From NCBI RefSeq assembly GCF_000768065.1, contig NZ_JRKM01000001.1:1240001-1304000 (forward strand): a stretch of 64,000 bases of DNA. Reading direction: 5' to 3'. Below are positions 17,593-26,078 of this stretch, piece by piece. Position 1 is the stretch's first letter; each line of letters opens with the position of its first letter. Below the pieces are notes generated by a model. It was not told the origin of the DNA, ran no database searches, and was given only the letters and a program-made list of their open reading frames with translations. The translations under genes and the position numbers were made by a program. This stretch comes from Aquabacterium sp. NJ1 (GTDB lineage Bacteria; Pseudomonadota; Gammaproteobacteria; Burkholderiales; Burkholderiaceae_C).

Positions 17593-18413
17593 GTAGCTCA
17601 CCTTTGCACACGCGCATCTGGCACGAAGAAGCCGAGCCGGACAACCCGTTTGCGACCCGCACTGCGCGCTGCCATGGCTATGACGTGTATGGCCAGATGA
17701 TGGGGCGGGCACGCTGGGCCGACATGGTCTGGCTGTTGCTCAAGGGCGAGGCGCCGTCGGAGGCTGAAGCCACGATGCTGGATGCACTGGCGGTGGCCCT
17801 GGCCAACGCCGGGCCACGCGACCCCATGGTGCATGCGGCGATGTGCGGTGGCGTGGGCGGCTCACCGGCTGCGGCGAGCCTGATGGCCGCACTGGCCGTG
17901 GGCGCGGGGCAAAGCGGTGGCGCGCGGGATGTGTACCTGTGCCTGCGTCATTGGGCGCAATGCAGCGAGGCCGCGCCAGAAGCCTGGGCTCAGACACTGG
18001 CGCAAACTGGCCAGCCCACCTGGCTTGCCCCGGACGACGCAGGCTGGCCCGCCATCGAACACCCGGCGGGTTTTGACCCGCATGGGGTGCGCACCGCCAC
18101 CATCGTCCAGCAAACGCTGGAGACGCTGGCCAGCATGAGCCCCGGCCCTCGCCTGCCCTGGATGCGGCAGCAGCGTGAAGCGCTGGAACAAGCAGCCGGC
18201 CACCCTCTGGCCATGACCGGTGTGGCGGCAGCCGCGCTGGCCGACATGGGCTTCAACGCCCAACAAGGCGAGATGCTGTTTTTGTTGTTGAGGCTGCCCG
18301 GTGCCGCCGCACACGCCCTGGAGCAAGGTGACTACGGCTTCAAACATTTCCCGTACCCGGCGGTCGACCTGCTGGACGACCCCTTGAACAAACACCAGGA
18401 GGCCACAGCATGA
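17589..18413 (+). CDS. Citrate-synthase-fold protein A (citryl-CoA-lyase-like), active site altered
   Basis: A 274-residue protein of the citrate synthase/citryl-CoA lyase superfamily. Recognisable parts are the N-terminal RCHGYDVYGQMMGRARWADMVWLLL, a GGSPAAASLMAALAVGAGQS core segment, and the C-terminal ALADMGFNAQQGEMLFLLLR followed by LPGAAAHALEQ, which matches the family ending. Where citrate synthases have HGGA, this protein has SGGA (Ser109), and where they have the catalytic Asp it appears to have Thr210. The region of the second His (158-165, EHPAGFDPH) is out of register. It is far shorter than citrate synthase (about 430). It overlaps both neighbours by 4 bases (ATGA), so the three proteins are coupled and perhaps form a complex. 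Confidence 0.8.
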   Translation: MSSSPLHTRIWHEEAEPDNPFATRTARCHGYDVYGQMMGRARWADMVWLLLKGEAPSEAEATMLDALAVALANAGPRDPMVHAAMCGGVGGSPAAASLMAALAVGAGQSGGARDVYLCLRHWAQCSEAAPEAWAQTLAQTGQPTWLAPDDAGWPAIEHPAGFDPHGVRTATIVQQTLETLASMSPGPRLPWMRQQREALEQAAGHPLAMTGVAAAALADMGFNAQQGEMLFLLLRLPGAAAHALEQGDYGFKHFPYPAVDLLDDPLNKHQEATA

Positions 18414-19216
18414 GCGGCCCACACACCCTGGCTGAACACGTCGGCGTGCTGCGCACCAAGATGGGCGCGGCCTTTCCGGGGCAGCGCGCCGTGTTCCGCG
18501 GCCACGATCTGCACCGGGACCTCAAGGATCTGGACTGGTTCTCGCTGTGCGCCTTCGGCATCTTCGGCCGGCATGTGCCACGTGAACACATCCAGCTGAT
18601 GAGCACCGTGCATGTCTACACCAGCTACCCCGACGCACGGCTGTGGAACAACCGCGTGGCCGCACTGGCGGGCACCACGCGCAGCACACCCAACCTGGCC
18701 ATCAGCGCAGCGCAGGCCATCTCCGAGGCCACGATCTATGGACGCGGCAACGAGTTCCGCGCGCTGGACTTCTTCCTCAAGACCCAGCAGGCGCTGGACG
18801 CAGGCACCTCGCTGCCGGACTACCTGGAGCACTTCTTGCGCAGTGGCGGCCGGCTTGCAGGCTATGGCCGCCCGATCTCGACCAGTGATGAGCGCATGCC
18901 ATTGACACTGGCGCTGGCAGCAAAACTGGGCTTGAGCCACGGGCCCTACCTGAAGCTGGCCTATGACATCGACCGCTATTTCGAGTCCACCGGCCGCCAG
19001 TTGCGCATGAACCTGAGTTCATTGCTCTCAGCCTTCGCGGCAGACTTTGGCTGGACACCCAGGGAGTTCAACTTGCTGGTGCACAGCGCCTTCCTGGCCG
19101 GCATGTACCCCTGCTACCTGGAGGCCGCTGACAAGCCGCCCGGGGCCACCTTTCCCACGCCATGCCGGGACGTGGTGTACGAAGGCTCTCCAGCAAGGGA
19201 TTGGCCCGCACGCTGA
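18410..19216 (+). CDS. Citrate-synthase-fold protein B (citryl-CoA-lyase-like), active site altered
   Basis: A 268-residue second member of the citrate synthase/citryl-CoA lyase superfamily, distinct from its neighbour. The family signature G-[FYA]-G-H-x-[IV]-xxx-D-x-R is recognisable at 151-162 as GYGRPISTSDER, with the catalytic His replaced by Arg154. The HGGANE motif appears as YGRGNE (Tyr110), and the position of the catalytic Asp is occupied by Ser (203/204, NLSSLLSAF). All three canonical residues therefore look lost. Translation starts inside the stop of protein A. The pair may form a heterodimer that binds a CoA ester or does different chemistry; that is inference. The gene converges on TonB receptor 2. 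Confidence 0.8.
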   Translation: MSGPHTLAEHVGVLRTKMGAAFPGQRAVFRGHDLHRDLKDLDWFSLCAFGIFGRHVPREHIQLMSTVHVYTSYPDARLWNNRVAALAGTTRSTPNLAISAAQAISEATIYGRGNEFRALDFFLKTQQALDAGTSLPDYLEHFLRSGGRLAGYGRPISTSDERMPLTLALAAKLGLSHGPYLKLAYDIDRYFESTGRQLRMNLSSLLSAFAADFGWTPREFNLLVHSAFLAGMYPCYLEAADKPPGATFPTPCRDVVYEGSPARDWPAR

Positions 19217-19233
19217 GTCCGGGCCCAAAACGA

Positions 19234-21351
19234 TCACATGCGATAGACCGCCTGCAGGAAGAAGGTGCGCCTGGGCAGCGGCAGGTCATTGGCGATCAAC
19301 ACGCTCGCAGCCGCCGGCTCACGCGCATCGGCGTTGAAGACGTTGCGCACACCGCCTGACAGCTCCCAGCCCTTCACGCCCGCACTGGCGCGCACATTGA
19401 GGTCCAACGTGGTGTAGTCGGGCACGTCCGGCCGGGCATCGCCCGCGGCGCGCTTGCGATCGGCCACATGGTTGAGCTGCGCCCCCAGCATCCACGGCCC
19501 GAAGGCCCGCCAGTCAACACGGGCGAACACATGCTGATGCGGCGCAAAGCCTGCATCGGTATGCGTGGCCTCATCGGTAGAGCGCTGTAGCGCGCAATTG
19601 CCCTGCACACGCAGCGTGCGAGTGGCCTGCCAGGACACATCCAGCTCGCCCCCCTGCCCGGTCTGCTTGCCCGTGTTGCTCCACGCCAGGTTGCGCACCC
19701 GGATGATGTCCTTCATCGTGTAGTGAAACAGGCTGAGGTTCACATCCATGTCGGGCCTGGCCTGCCACGCGAAAGCGGCCTCCCAGGTGCTGATGGTTTC
19801 AGGCTTGAGGTCAGGATTGCCTCGGGTGACCGGGTTGTTGACGCTGTAGAGCTCCGTGAAGGACGGCGCACGGAAGGCGCTCCCGTACAGGAGCTTGGCG
19901 GTCAGATCGGCACTGGCATCCCACACCAGCGCGGCACGAGGGTTGAGCGTGTTGCCGAAATCCGAGTAGTGATCCTGACGCAAGCCGCCGGTCAAGGCCC
20001 AGTCCTGGGCCACGCGCCATTCATCCTGCACATAGGCATAGTCCACGATACGCCGATGGGGCGTCATGAAGGCGTCGGCCTGAGACACCTCGATGGGCGT
20101 CTGATCCGGAAACGGAACGGGCACCGCATCCTGCCCGAAGATCTGAATCGAAAAGTTCTTGATTTCCTGCGTGCGGTACAGGTCCAGATCATCGTGCCCG
20201 AGGCCGATGCGAACAGTGTGATTGGCCAGGCCACGGTAGGCGGCCACCACAGACAAGCGGACCTGATCCTCCCAGGTATTGGGCGCCCCGAACATGCCAT
20301 TGGTGAACCCGAGTGAGCCGGGCGGCAGCAACTGGAATGGCGCGAAGTACGCTTGCGTGTAGAACAGGTAGCTGCCCGTCACACCCACATCCCAATCAGG
20401 CAGGACGTCCGTGCCATTCCAGCTCAGATCAGACGTGATGCGCTCACTCTTGCCTCGGCCAACGGGGTCGAGCGCCCCCAGCACACCCGGTCCGGCCTGC
20501 GTGTTGTTGCGCAGCTTGTAGCCGGAACGCCATCGCCATGCGCCTCGGCTCAGATCGACGCTGGCGTCCACCGCGTCATAGCCCATGTTCACCTGCCCCG
20601 GCGCCAGGCTGGCGTGCGTCGAGGTCTTGCTGTCAATGATCGTCTGCTTGTCGGATTCGATCTGATTGTTGAAGCCGTCCGTGTGACCGACAGACAGGTA
20701 AGCCGCCACGTCCACGGTGCCGAGCTTGCCTCCGTGCTGCGCCCATGCGCTGCGTGTGTGGAAGGTGCCGGCGCGCACGCCGAGCTCGGTTCCCTCGATG
20801 TCGGCCGCCGTCTTGGTGATGATGTTGATCACGCCGGAGTAGGCATCGGCCCCATAGAGAGCCGAGCCAGGGCCGCGGATGATTTCAATGCGTGCGATGT
20901 TCTCGACCGGCAAGCCAAACCAGGCATTGCCACGGTTGCCCACGAACAAGGTAGTCATGGGAACGCCGTTTTGCAGCATCAGGGTTTGCGGGTTGTACTG
21001 GCTGTTGACGCCCCGGATCAGGTACAAGGGGCTGTAGCCCTGCTCGCTGCGGCTGACGTGGATGCCGGGCACGGACTCCAGCACCTCGTCGAGATCCGTG
21101 GCCCCCATGGCCACAATGTCCTGAGCTGTGATCACCGTTGCCACGGCGGGTGCGCGCCTCAAAGTTTGCAGGCTGCCTGTTGCGATGCTGACCGTCGGCT
21201 TGTCACCATAGGACAAGGCCAGATCCGCTTCATCTTCGGCCGTCTGCGCATGCAAACGGGGCTGCATGGTCATGGCCAGCACGCCTGCAGCCACATGGGT
21301 CACAGCAATGCAAAACCGCCCTTGCTTCACGGGCCTACTACTTCCAGACAT
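19234..21351 (-). CDS. TonB-dependent outer-membrane receptor, paralogue 2
   Basis: A 705-residue TonB-dependent receptor with a signal peptide (cut after about RLHAQ), a plug (ATVITAQDIVAMGATDLDEV, then LESVPGIHVSR and RIEIIRGPGSALYGADAYSG) and a C-terminal barrel ending FFLQAVYRM. It is a clear paralogue of the receptor at 10224-12374; the plug is nearly identical, while the barrel loops diverge more. That pattern fits duplication followed by change of ligand. Its promoter region carries the same 72-nt element. It lies 17 bases from the end of citrate-synthase-fold protein B, convergent. The ligand is unknown. Confidence 0.93.
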   Translation of the reverse strand: MSGSSRPVKQGRFCIAVTHVAAGVLAMTMQPRLHAQTAEDEADLALSYGDKPTVSIATGSLQTLRRAPAVATVITAQDIVAMGATDLDEVLESVPGIHVSRSEQGYSPLYLIRGVNSQYNPQTLMLQNGVPMTTLFVGNRGNAWFGLPVENIARIEIIRGPGSALYGADAYSGVINIITKTAADIEGTELGVRAGTFHTRSAWAQHGGKLGTVDVAAYLSVGHTDGFNNQIESDKQTIIDSKTSTHASLAPGQVNMGYDAVDASVDLSRGAWRWRSGYKLRNNTQAGPGVLGALDPVGRGKSERITSDLSWNGTDVLPDWDVGVTGSYLFYTQAYFAPFQLLPPGSLGFTNGMFGAPNTWEDQVRLSVVAAYRGLANHTVRIGLGHDDLDLYRTQEIKNFSIQIFGQDAVPVPFPDQTPIEVSQADAFMTPHRRIVDYAYVQDEWRVAQDWALTGGLRQDHYSDFGNTLNPRAALVWDASADLTAKLLYGSAFRAPSFTELYSVNNPVTRGNPDLKPETISTWEAAFAWQARPDMDVNLSLFHYTMKDIIRVRNLAWSNTGKQTGQGGELDVSWQATRTLRVQGNCALQRSTDEATHTDAGFAPHQHVFARVDWRAFGPWMLGAQLNHVADRKRAAGDARPDVPDYTTLDLNVRASAGVKGWELSGGVRNVFNADAREPAAASVLIANDLPLPRRTFFLQAVYRM

Positions 21352-21369
21352 CCGATTCCAGCATTTTTA

Positions 21370-21441
21370 CAACCGGCCGATTGTGTGGGTTCGTTGGGAA
21401 TTTGGGAAGCCGGGTTGACCTGGGAGACGCAAGGCCGCTAC
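21370..21441 (-). promoter_or_regulatory. Conserved 72-nt leader/promoter element, copy 2
   Basis: Second copy of the element in front of receptor 1. The blocks CAACCGGCCGATTGTGTG (21370-21387), GGAATTTGGGAAG (21397-21409), GACGC (21426-21430) and CGCTAC (21436-21441) are spaced exactly as in copy 1, while the bases between have diverged. It ends 18 bases before the receptor start, next to the ribosome-binding site. The blocks were probably kept by selection. Confidence 0.65.
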
Positions 21442-21464
21442 AAAGCCAATGGCCTCCTGCCTGC

Positions 21465-21767
21465 CTATTTCGTTCGTAAAAAAACCATCAGGATCCTCTC
21501 GATTTCAGCACCCATGGCCTCGAGCATGCCCGTCAGTCCTTCGCCCCGTTTGGCTGCCGCCTCGGCGTCGATCTTCGACAGACCTCGGATCTCCTCAAGT
21601 TCACGTTGGAATTTGGTACGGTCCAGTTGAAGTTTGGCGAGTTGCGCGGCGGCATCCGGCGGGACAGCCTGAGCCGTGGCCGCCTGCTGCATCAACTCAT
21701 CGATACGACGCAGGTGCGAATCGGACAACCGGATATGCTGTTCGACGAGCTGAGACATCTGGTCCAT
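21465..21767 (-). CDS. Small coiled-coil protein of unknown function
   Basis: A 100-residue, soluble-looking protein rich in charged helix (RRIDELMQQAATAQ; LDRTKFQRELEEIRGLSK; MLEAMGAEIERILMVFLR). No family is recognised. A good ribosome-binding site (CGGAG) precedes the ATG at 21767, which supports expression. It lies downstream of the antiporter gene on the same strand and may be cotranscribed with it. Function unknown. Confidence 0.65.
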   Translation of the reverse strand: MDQMSQLVEQHIRLSDSHLRRIDELMQQAATAQAVPPDAAAQLAKLQLDRTKFQRELEEIRGLSKIDAEAAAKRGEGLTGMLEAMGAEIERILMVFLRTK

Positions 21768-21869
21768 ATGACGACTCCGTTGTGGATTACGCTGGCTTGA
21801 TCAAGCGCGATCTCATTTGAAGAGATGCCCTCAAGCAGAGACCAACTATCCGCCGACACCAGAGCGAAG

Positions 21870-23111
21870 TCAATCTTGTGCGCGGACCATTCGCCGAGCC
21901 AGATGGCTGATGGTCAACCCCTGCCCCAAAATTGACCAGACAACCACGCAGTACGTCAACGCCAGCAAAGATTCACGGGCGGCACCTGCCGGCAAAGACA
22001 AGGCCAGGGCCACGGAAATGCCGCCGCGCAAACCACCCCAGGTCAACATGGACCCGGCCCCTTTGGGCAGCCGAAACGCCTGACGAAGCAGCCTGACCGG
22101 CACGCCTACCGACAACCAGCGCGCAGCCAGCGTGATCAGGATCGTCGCCACGGCTGCAGCAAACAGATCCTGTGCGAAACGGATCACCACCACCTCCATG
22201 CCGATCAACACGAACAGCACGGCATTGAGGATCTCGTCGAGCAGCTCCCAGAACAGATCGATGTGATGACGTGTCGTGTCTGACATGGCCAATGATCTAC
22301 CCTGATTGCCGATGATCAAGCCAGCCACCACCATGGCCAGCGGGCCTGACACGTGCAGGCGATTGGCCAATGCGTAGCCCCCCATCACCGAGGCCAGGGT
22401 GATCAGCACCTCCACCTGGTATTGATCAATGCTGCGCAACATGCGGAACGTGGCATACCCCACAACCCAACCAAGGAGCAGGCCACCACCAGCCTCGTGC
22501 GCCAGCAACTCCGCGGCATGCTGCCACGTTGGCACATCCCCGCTGGCCGCCATGCCCAGCAGCAGCGAAAAAATCACCACGCCAACCCCGTCGTTGAAAA
22601 GTGATTCTCCAGCGATCACCAGTTCGAGGCACCTGGGGGCCCCAGCCGACTTCATGATGCCCATGACAGCGATCGGATCAGTCGGCGAAATCAACGCACC
22701 GAACAGCAAGCAGTAAATCAAGGGCAAGGGCCAACCCAGCCAAGGCAGGACGGCCCACATGGCCAGCCCGACCACCGCCGTGGACAACAAGGTGCCCAGC
22801 ACGGCGAGCCCCCCGATCTGCCAGCGATAGTCACGCAACTCACTCAAATCGACATGCAGGGCACCGGCAAACAAGAGCAAGGACAACATGCCCTGCATCA
22901 GCACATCCGAGAAGTCGATCGACCGCAGCAGCGAGACCTCGTAGGCGTGTAAACCATGCAAGAAGCCGAGCGCATCCAGCCCCAGCAGAAACAAGGACAG
23001 CACCAACGAAGAGACCATGACACCGATGGTGGTAGGCAAACCGATGAAGCGATGGTTCACATACGCCAGCAGCGCAGTCACGACCAGAAAGATGGCAGCG
23101 ATTTCAAACAT
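21870..23111 (-). CDS. Cation:proton antiporter (CPA1-type NhaP-like)
   Basis: A 413-residue inner-membrane protein with about 12 hydrophobic segments that would exchange Na+ or K+ for protons. Family features are LLFAGALHVDLSELR, the LISPTDPIAVMGIMKSAGAP segment and GESLFNDGVGVVIF, which carry the conserved acidic and polar residues of CPA1 transporters, and a C-terminal WGGLRGGISVALALSLP. There is no long cytoplasmic regulatory tail. It lies 11 bases after the DUF389 gene on the same strand, so the two membrane proteins may act together. Confidence 0.92.
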   Translation of the reverse strand: MFEIAAIFLVVTALLAYVNHRFIGLPTTIGVMVSSLVLSLFLLGLDALGFLHGLHAYEVSLLRSIDFSDVLMQGMLSLLLFAGALHVDLSELRDYRWQIGGLAVLGTLLSTAVVGLAMWAVLPWLGWPLPLIYCLLFGALISPTDPIAVMGIMKSAGAPRCLELVIAGESLFNDGVGVVIFSLLLGMAASGDVPTWQHAAELLAHEAGGGLLLGWVVGYATFRMLRSIDQYQVEVLITLASVMGGYALANRLHVSGPLAMVVAGLIIGNQGRSLAMSDTTRHHIDLFWELLDEILNAVLFVLIGMEVVVIRFAQDLFAAAVATILITLAARWLSVGVPVRLLRQAFRLPKGAGSMLTWGGLRGGISVALALSLPAGAARESLLALTYCVVVWSILGQGLTISHLARRMVRAQD

Positions 23112-23122
23112 GGAGAGAATCT

Positions 23123-24532
23123 TCAGTGCCGACGAGCCTTCTTGCTTGAAGGCGGCACATCGACATGGACGAACAGACGGACGTCTGTGGACTTTGTTCT
23201 GGCCATGAACCAGGCTTTCACCCTTGCCTGTTCACTCTGGCTAAAGGGGCGCGGCGAGACCATGCTCAAGAAGGGCACCACCTTTTGCGCCTGCTGGCCA
23301 GCGGACTCGGACATGCTGCCTTGACCAATCAGGACATCATGCAACTCCGGGTACTGGGCCTTCAACTCACGCTCGATGTCCACGGCAGCAGGCAACCATG
23401 CAGATCGACTCAACAGATCAGCCTTCAACTTCTGAATCTGCTGATCGCGCTCGGCGATGCTCTTTTGGCTGTCACGGTACAACTCACTGACGATGCCCGC
23501 CTTCAAGGACGTGACATCGATCTGCTGATTGGCCGATTGGTGCACAACCATCACCGCGCCTTGCAGGCCAGCTTCGTCCAGGCGGGATTCAATGTCGTGC
23601 AAGACCTCTTTGCCCAGCGGCATGCCGATCAAGGTGACTTCGATCCGTTTGCCTGCACCGTTGATGACCGTCTCGACCACATGCGTCTGCTCGAAACGAA
23701 AGGATTGCGCGATGAACTTGCGCGCATTGCTCTCGAACACCGCATTGCCCACCAGTTGATAAGCCAGATAGACGCTGGGCAAGGCGGTGAAGGCCACCAC
23801 ACCGATCAACCACCGCTTGATCCGGTCTTCGATGTGCTGGTCGATTGCCTTGCGGCGCGTCAGCCCCAGATACCCGATGACGATCACGGTGGCCACGGCG
23901 ATGAACACGCAATTGATGGCAAACAGGTAGATGGCGCCGCCAAAAAATGCCCAACGGCCGTTCGCCAGGCCATATCCAGCCGTACACAGAGGGGGCATCA
24001 AGGCCGTGGCGATGGCCACGCCTGGGATGACGTTGGATTTCTCGCTGCGGGTAACGCCAATGATGCCCGCAAGCCCCCCGAACAAGGCAATCAGGACGTC
24101 CCATATGGTGGGCGAGGTGCGCGCAAGCAGTTCGGAGTGCGCCTCCGTCAAGGGCGTCACAAAGAAGTACAGCGTGGAGGTCAGCAGGCTGATGGTGGCC
24201 GCCACAGCCAGGCTCAACAGTGATTTCCTGATCAGCTTGAAGTCATAGATGCCAACGCCATAGCCGACACCCATGATCGGCCCCATCAGCGGGGACACGA
24301 GCATCGCGCCGATGATCACGGCCGTCGAATTGACATTGAGGCCAATCGACGCAATGAAGATGGCAAATATCAGCACCCAGGCTGTCGCACCTTTGAGCTC
24401 ACTGCCAGCACGCAGACTGGCGTCGATGACGTCGTCAGCAGCCTTGTCCTCTTGCAGGCTGAATCGCCTGGACAGCGTCTTGCGAGCGCGATCCATCAAT
24501 ACTCTGCTTGCGTGTACCTGGGGCGAATTCAT
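23123..24532 (-). CDS. DUF389 (TIGR00341-type) membrane protein
   Basis: A 469-residue multi-pass protein with the DUF389 core: LNVNSTAVIIGAMLVSPLMG, GYGVGIYDF, and later VIPGVAIATALMPPLCTAGY. About six membrane helices lie between residues ~45 and 260, followed by a soluble C-terminal region of about 200 residues. The biochemical role of the family is not known. It sits directly upstream of the antiporter. The ATG at 24532 lacks a clear ribosome-binding site; Met13 is an alternative. Its upstream neighbour is the left edge of the tRNA-associated island. Confidence 0.88.
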   Translation of the reverse strand: MNSPQVHASRVLMDRARKTLSRRFSLQEDKAADDVIDASLRAGSELKGATAWVLIFAIFIASIGLNVNSTAVIIGAMLVSPLMGPIMGVGYGVGIYDFKLIRKSLLSLAVAATISLLTSTLYFFVTPLTEAHSELLARTSPTIWDVLIALFGGLAGIIGVTRSEKSNVIPGVAIATALMPPLCTAGYGLANGRWAFFGGAIYLFAINCVFIAVATVIVIGYLGLTRRKAIDQHIEDRIKRWLIGVVAFTALPSVYLAYQLVGNAVFESNARKFIAQSFRFEQTHVVETVINGAGKRIEVTLIGMPLGKEVLHDIESRLDEAGLQGAVMVVHQSANQQIDVTSLKAGIVSELYRDSQKSIAERDQQIQKLKADLLSRSAWLPAAVDIERELKAQYPELHDVLIGQGSMSESAGQQAQKVVPFLSMVSPRPFSQSEQARVKAWFMARTKSTDVRLFVHVDVPPSSKKARRH

Positions 24533-24543
24533 GAGTAGTCAAT

Positions 24544-24767
24544 CACTCAACGTATATCAGTGCACTTGCTACCGCGTTCCTCTTCAGCCAGCCGGTCAGC
24601 GAGGACTGCCTTGCCAGTTGCGATTCTATTGACTTGGTCCGACGCATCAGCTCAACCTCTGTTTCAGACAACTTTCCCAGCCTTGTGGCCAGCAAGTCCA
24701 TGGCAGAGGCCTACTGCTTATTCAAGCCATCGACAAGCCCCATCAAATCATGTCCAGCGCTGCCGGC
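24544..24767 (-). pseudogene. Decayed second copy of the island's coiled-coil gene (C-terminal part)
   Basis: Read on the minus strand this encodes GHDLMGLVDGLNKQ, a TAG stop, then ASAMDLLATRLGKLSE, VELMRRTK, QLARQSSLTGWLKRNAVAS and a stop. The intact gene at 25063-26052 reads GQGMMELVDSLRKQYASATD and so on, ending QSSLPGWLKRNAVALLG. A Tyr codon has become TAG, and the end of the membrane anchor is lost. At its 5' side the copy fuses directly to a truncated integrase start (MATFERRRQRW, from 24786). It is the relic of a second integration of the same module. Confidence 0.85.
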
Positions 24768-24850
24768 GCCTCTCGAATGTTGCCATCTGCGCTCGTCTGC
24801 TGATTGAGTGCGAGGCCCAGCCTGACGGCTGCCCAATGTCCCAAATTTTG
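24760..24850. repeat. Left direct repeat of the tRNA-Val island (integrase start plus upstream region)
   Basis: This segment matches 29404-29508. A 22-base stretch is identical (24771-24792 and 29415-29436) and contains the minus-strand ATG and first codons of an integrase-like gene (MATFE). Further matches are GAGTGCGAG and the TGTCCCAAATTTTG block at 24837-24850. Both repeats have the same orientation and bracket the gene cargo. Bases 24851-25051, between this repeat and the coiled-coil gene's terminal codons, show no gene. Confidence 0.75.
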
Positions 24851-25062
24851 GTGGGACAAAGAAAACCACCAAGAATCAATAAATTACGCACTCTACGCAT
24901 ACCGGATGATGGACCAATATAACCGTGCGATTGTGGTCATCACACATCTCCTGCCCCGCAGGTAGCCCGGTAATGTGTCCTCATAAAGTGCTTGCTGTTG
25001 TCCACGCTTGATTGAGGCGGGTACACCTCATGCCACGGGCATTCGCGCCCCGTCAAAGCTCG

Positions 25063-26052
25063 CTATCGAACCGCGACATGTACGAACGCCATGGCACCAA
25101 TCGCAAGCCCTAAAAGTGCAACTGCGTTTCTCTTCAGCCAACCGGGTAGCGAGGACTGGTCTGCCAGTTGAGTCTCAACCAACTTTGTACGGCGCATGAG
25201 GTCAGCCTCTGCTTCAGACAAGTGCTCGAGTCTCTTGGCGAGTAGGTCTGTGGCCGAGGCGTACTGCTTCCTCAGGCTGTCGACAAGCTCCATCATTCCT
25301 TGACCCGCGCCCTGGAGAGCAGTGATCTCATCAGCGCACTTGCCTTTCAAAGACATCAAGCCGTCATTGAGTGCTTGTTGATCTTCTGCCAACGACTTCA
25401 GTTCTTTTGCGCTACGTTCAGCGTGGGTGCTCAATTCTTTCGCGAGGGTATCTACCTCTCCAGCAAGGTGATCAGAAGCACTTTTCAAGCTTAGTGTCTG
25501 ACCGCCCAGAGCTTGCAAGTCTTGCCGAAGTTCATGCTCTTTTCGCGTCAACTTAGCAGTCAGTTCGGCGATCTCCTGTTCATGTCGCTCCACCGCTTCA
25601 TGGTGACGTAGTTGGTCCTCGATTTGCTCTTGAAAATCACAAAGCACATCAACCGCCGCTTGCTGATTGGCGTCCAGCGTGTGCGTGTCTGCTTGCATCT
25701 TCTGGATCTTCTCGAGAAGAACGCCATGAAACTCACGAAGCACATGGTCCTTTCGGCTTTGGAGCCGAAGGACCACTTGAACAGCCTTCTGAGTTGTTTC
25801 AAGACTGCCGCCAAGTTCTTTCACCATTTTCGCCAAATCACGGTCGTTGGCCCCCGAAACAGCCCCCCAGACAGCCGCCAAACGTCCCTTCCCCTGCAGC
25901 TCGCCTGCCTGGGTCTGCAACGTTTGATTACTAGCGATGGCCTTGACCATCTCATCCAAGGCCTTCGTCAACTCCAACCTGGCCGAGGCGATCTCTTGCC
26001 TTTGGGCCTCCGTGAGCGCCACATCTTTGGAGACTTCTTTAACTTCGGTCAT
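25063..26052 (-). CDS. Long coiled-coil protein with C-terminal membrane anchor
   Basis: A 329-residue protein made almost wholly of predicted helix and heptad-like coiled coil (for example HEQEIAELTAKLTRKEHELR; LAEDQQALNDGLMSLKGK), ending in one transmembrane helix (NAVALLGLAIGAMAFVHVAV). It is thus probably tail-anchored, with its bulk in the cytoplasm. No family is recognised. A TTG at 26082 overlapping the upstream stop is an alternative start. It is the last gene of the island operon and directly follows the GIY-YIG gene. A decayed second copy lies just to the left. I infer a structural or sensing partner of the GIY-YIG protein. Confidence 0.8.
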   Translation of the reverse strand: MTEVKEVSKDVALTEAQRQEIASARLELTKALDEMVKAIASNQTLQTQAGELQGKGRLAAVWGAVSGANDRDLAKMVKELGGSLETTQKAVQVVLRLQSRKDHVLREFHGVLLEKIQKMQADTHTLDANQQAAVDVLCDFQEQIEDQLRHHEAVERHEQEIAELTAKLTRKEHELRQDLQALGGQTLSLKSASDHLAGEVDTLAKELSTHAERSAKELKSLAEDQQALNDGLMSLKGKCADEITALQGAGQGMMELVDSLRKQYASATDLLAKRLEHLSEAEADLMRRTKLVETQLADQSSLPGWLKRNAVALLGLAIGAMAFVHVAVR

Positions 26053-26078
26053 TCGATAGCTCTTCGTATTGATGGATT

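Noticed and set aside
24855-24870. Second att-like match (CCACCAAGAATCAA) to the tRNA-Val 3' flank, in inverted orientation
   Set aside because: Only 14 bases with a gap against the tRNA flank, and inverted relative to the direct repeats; chance cannot be excluded.
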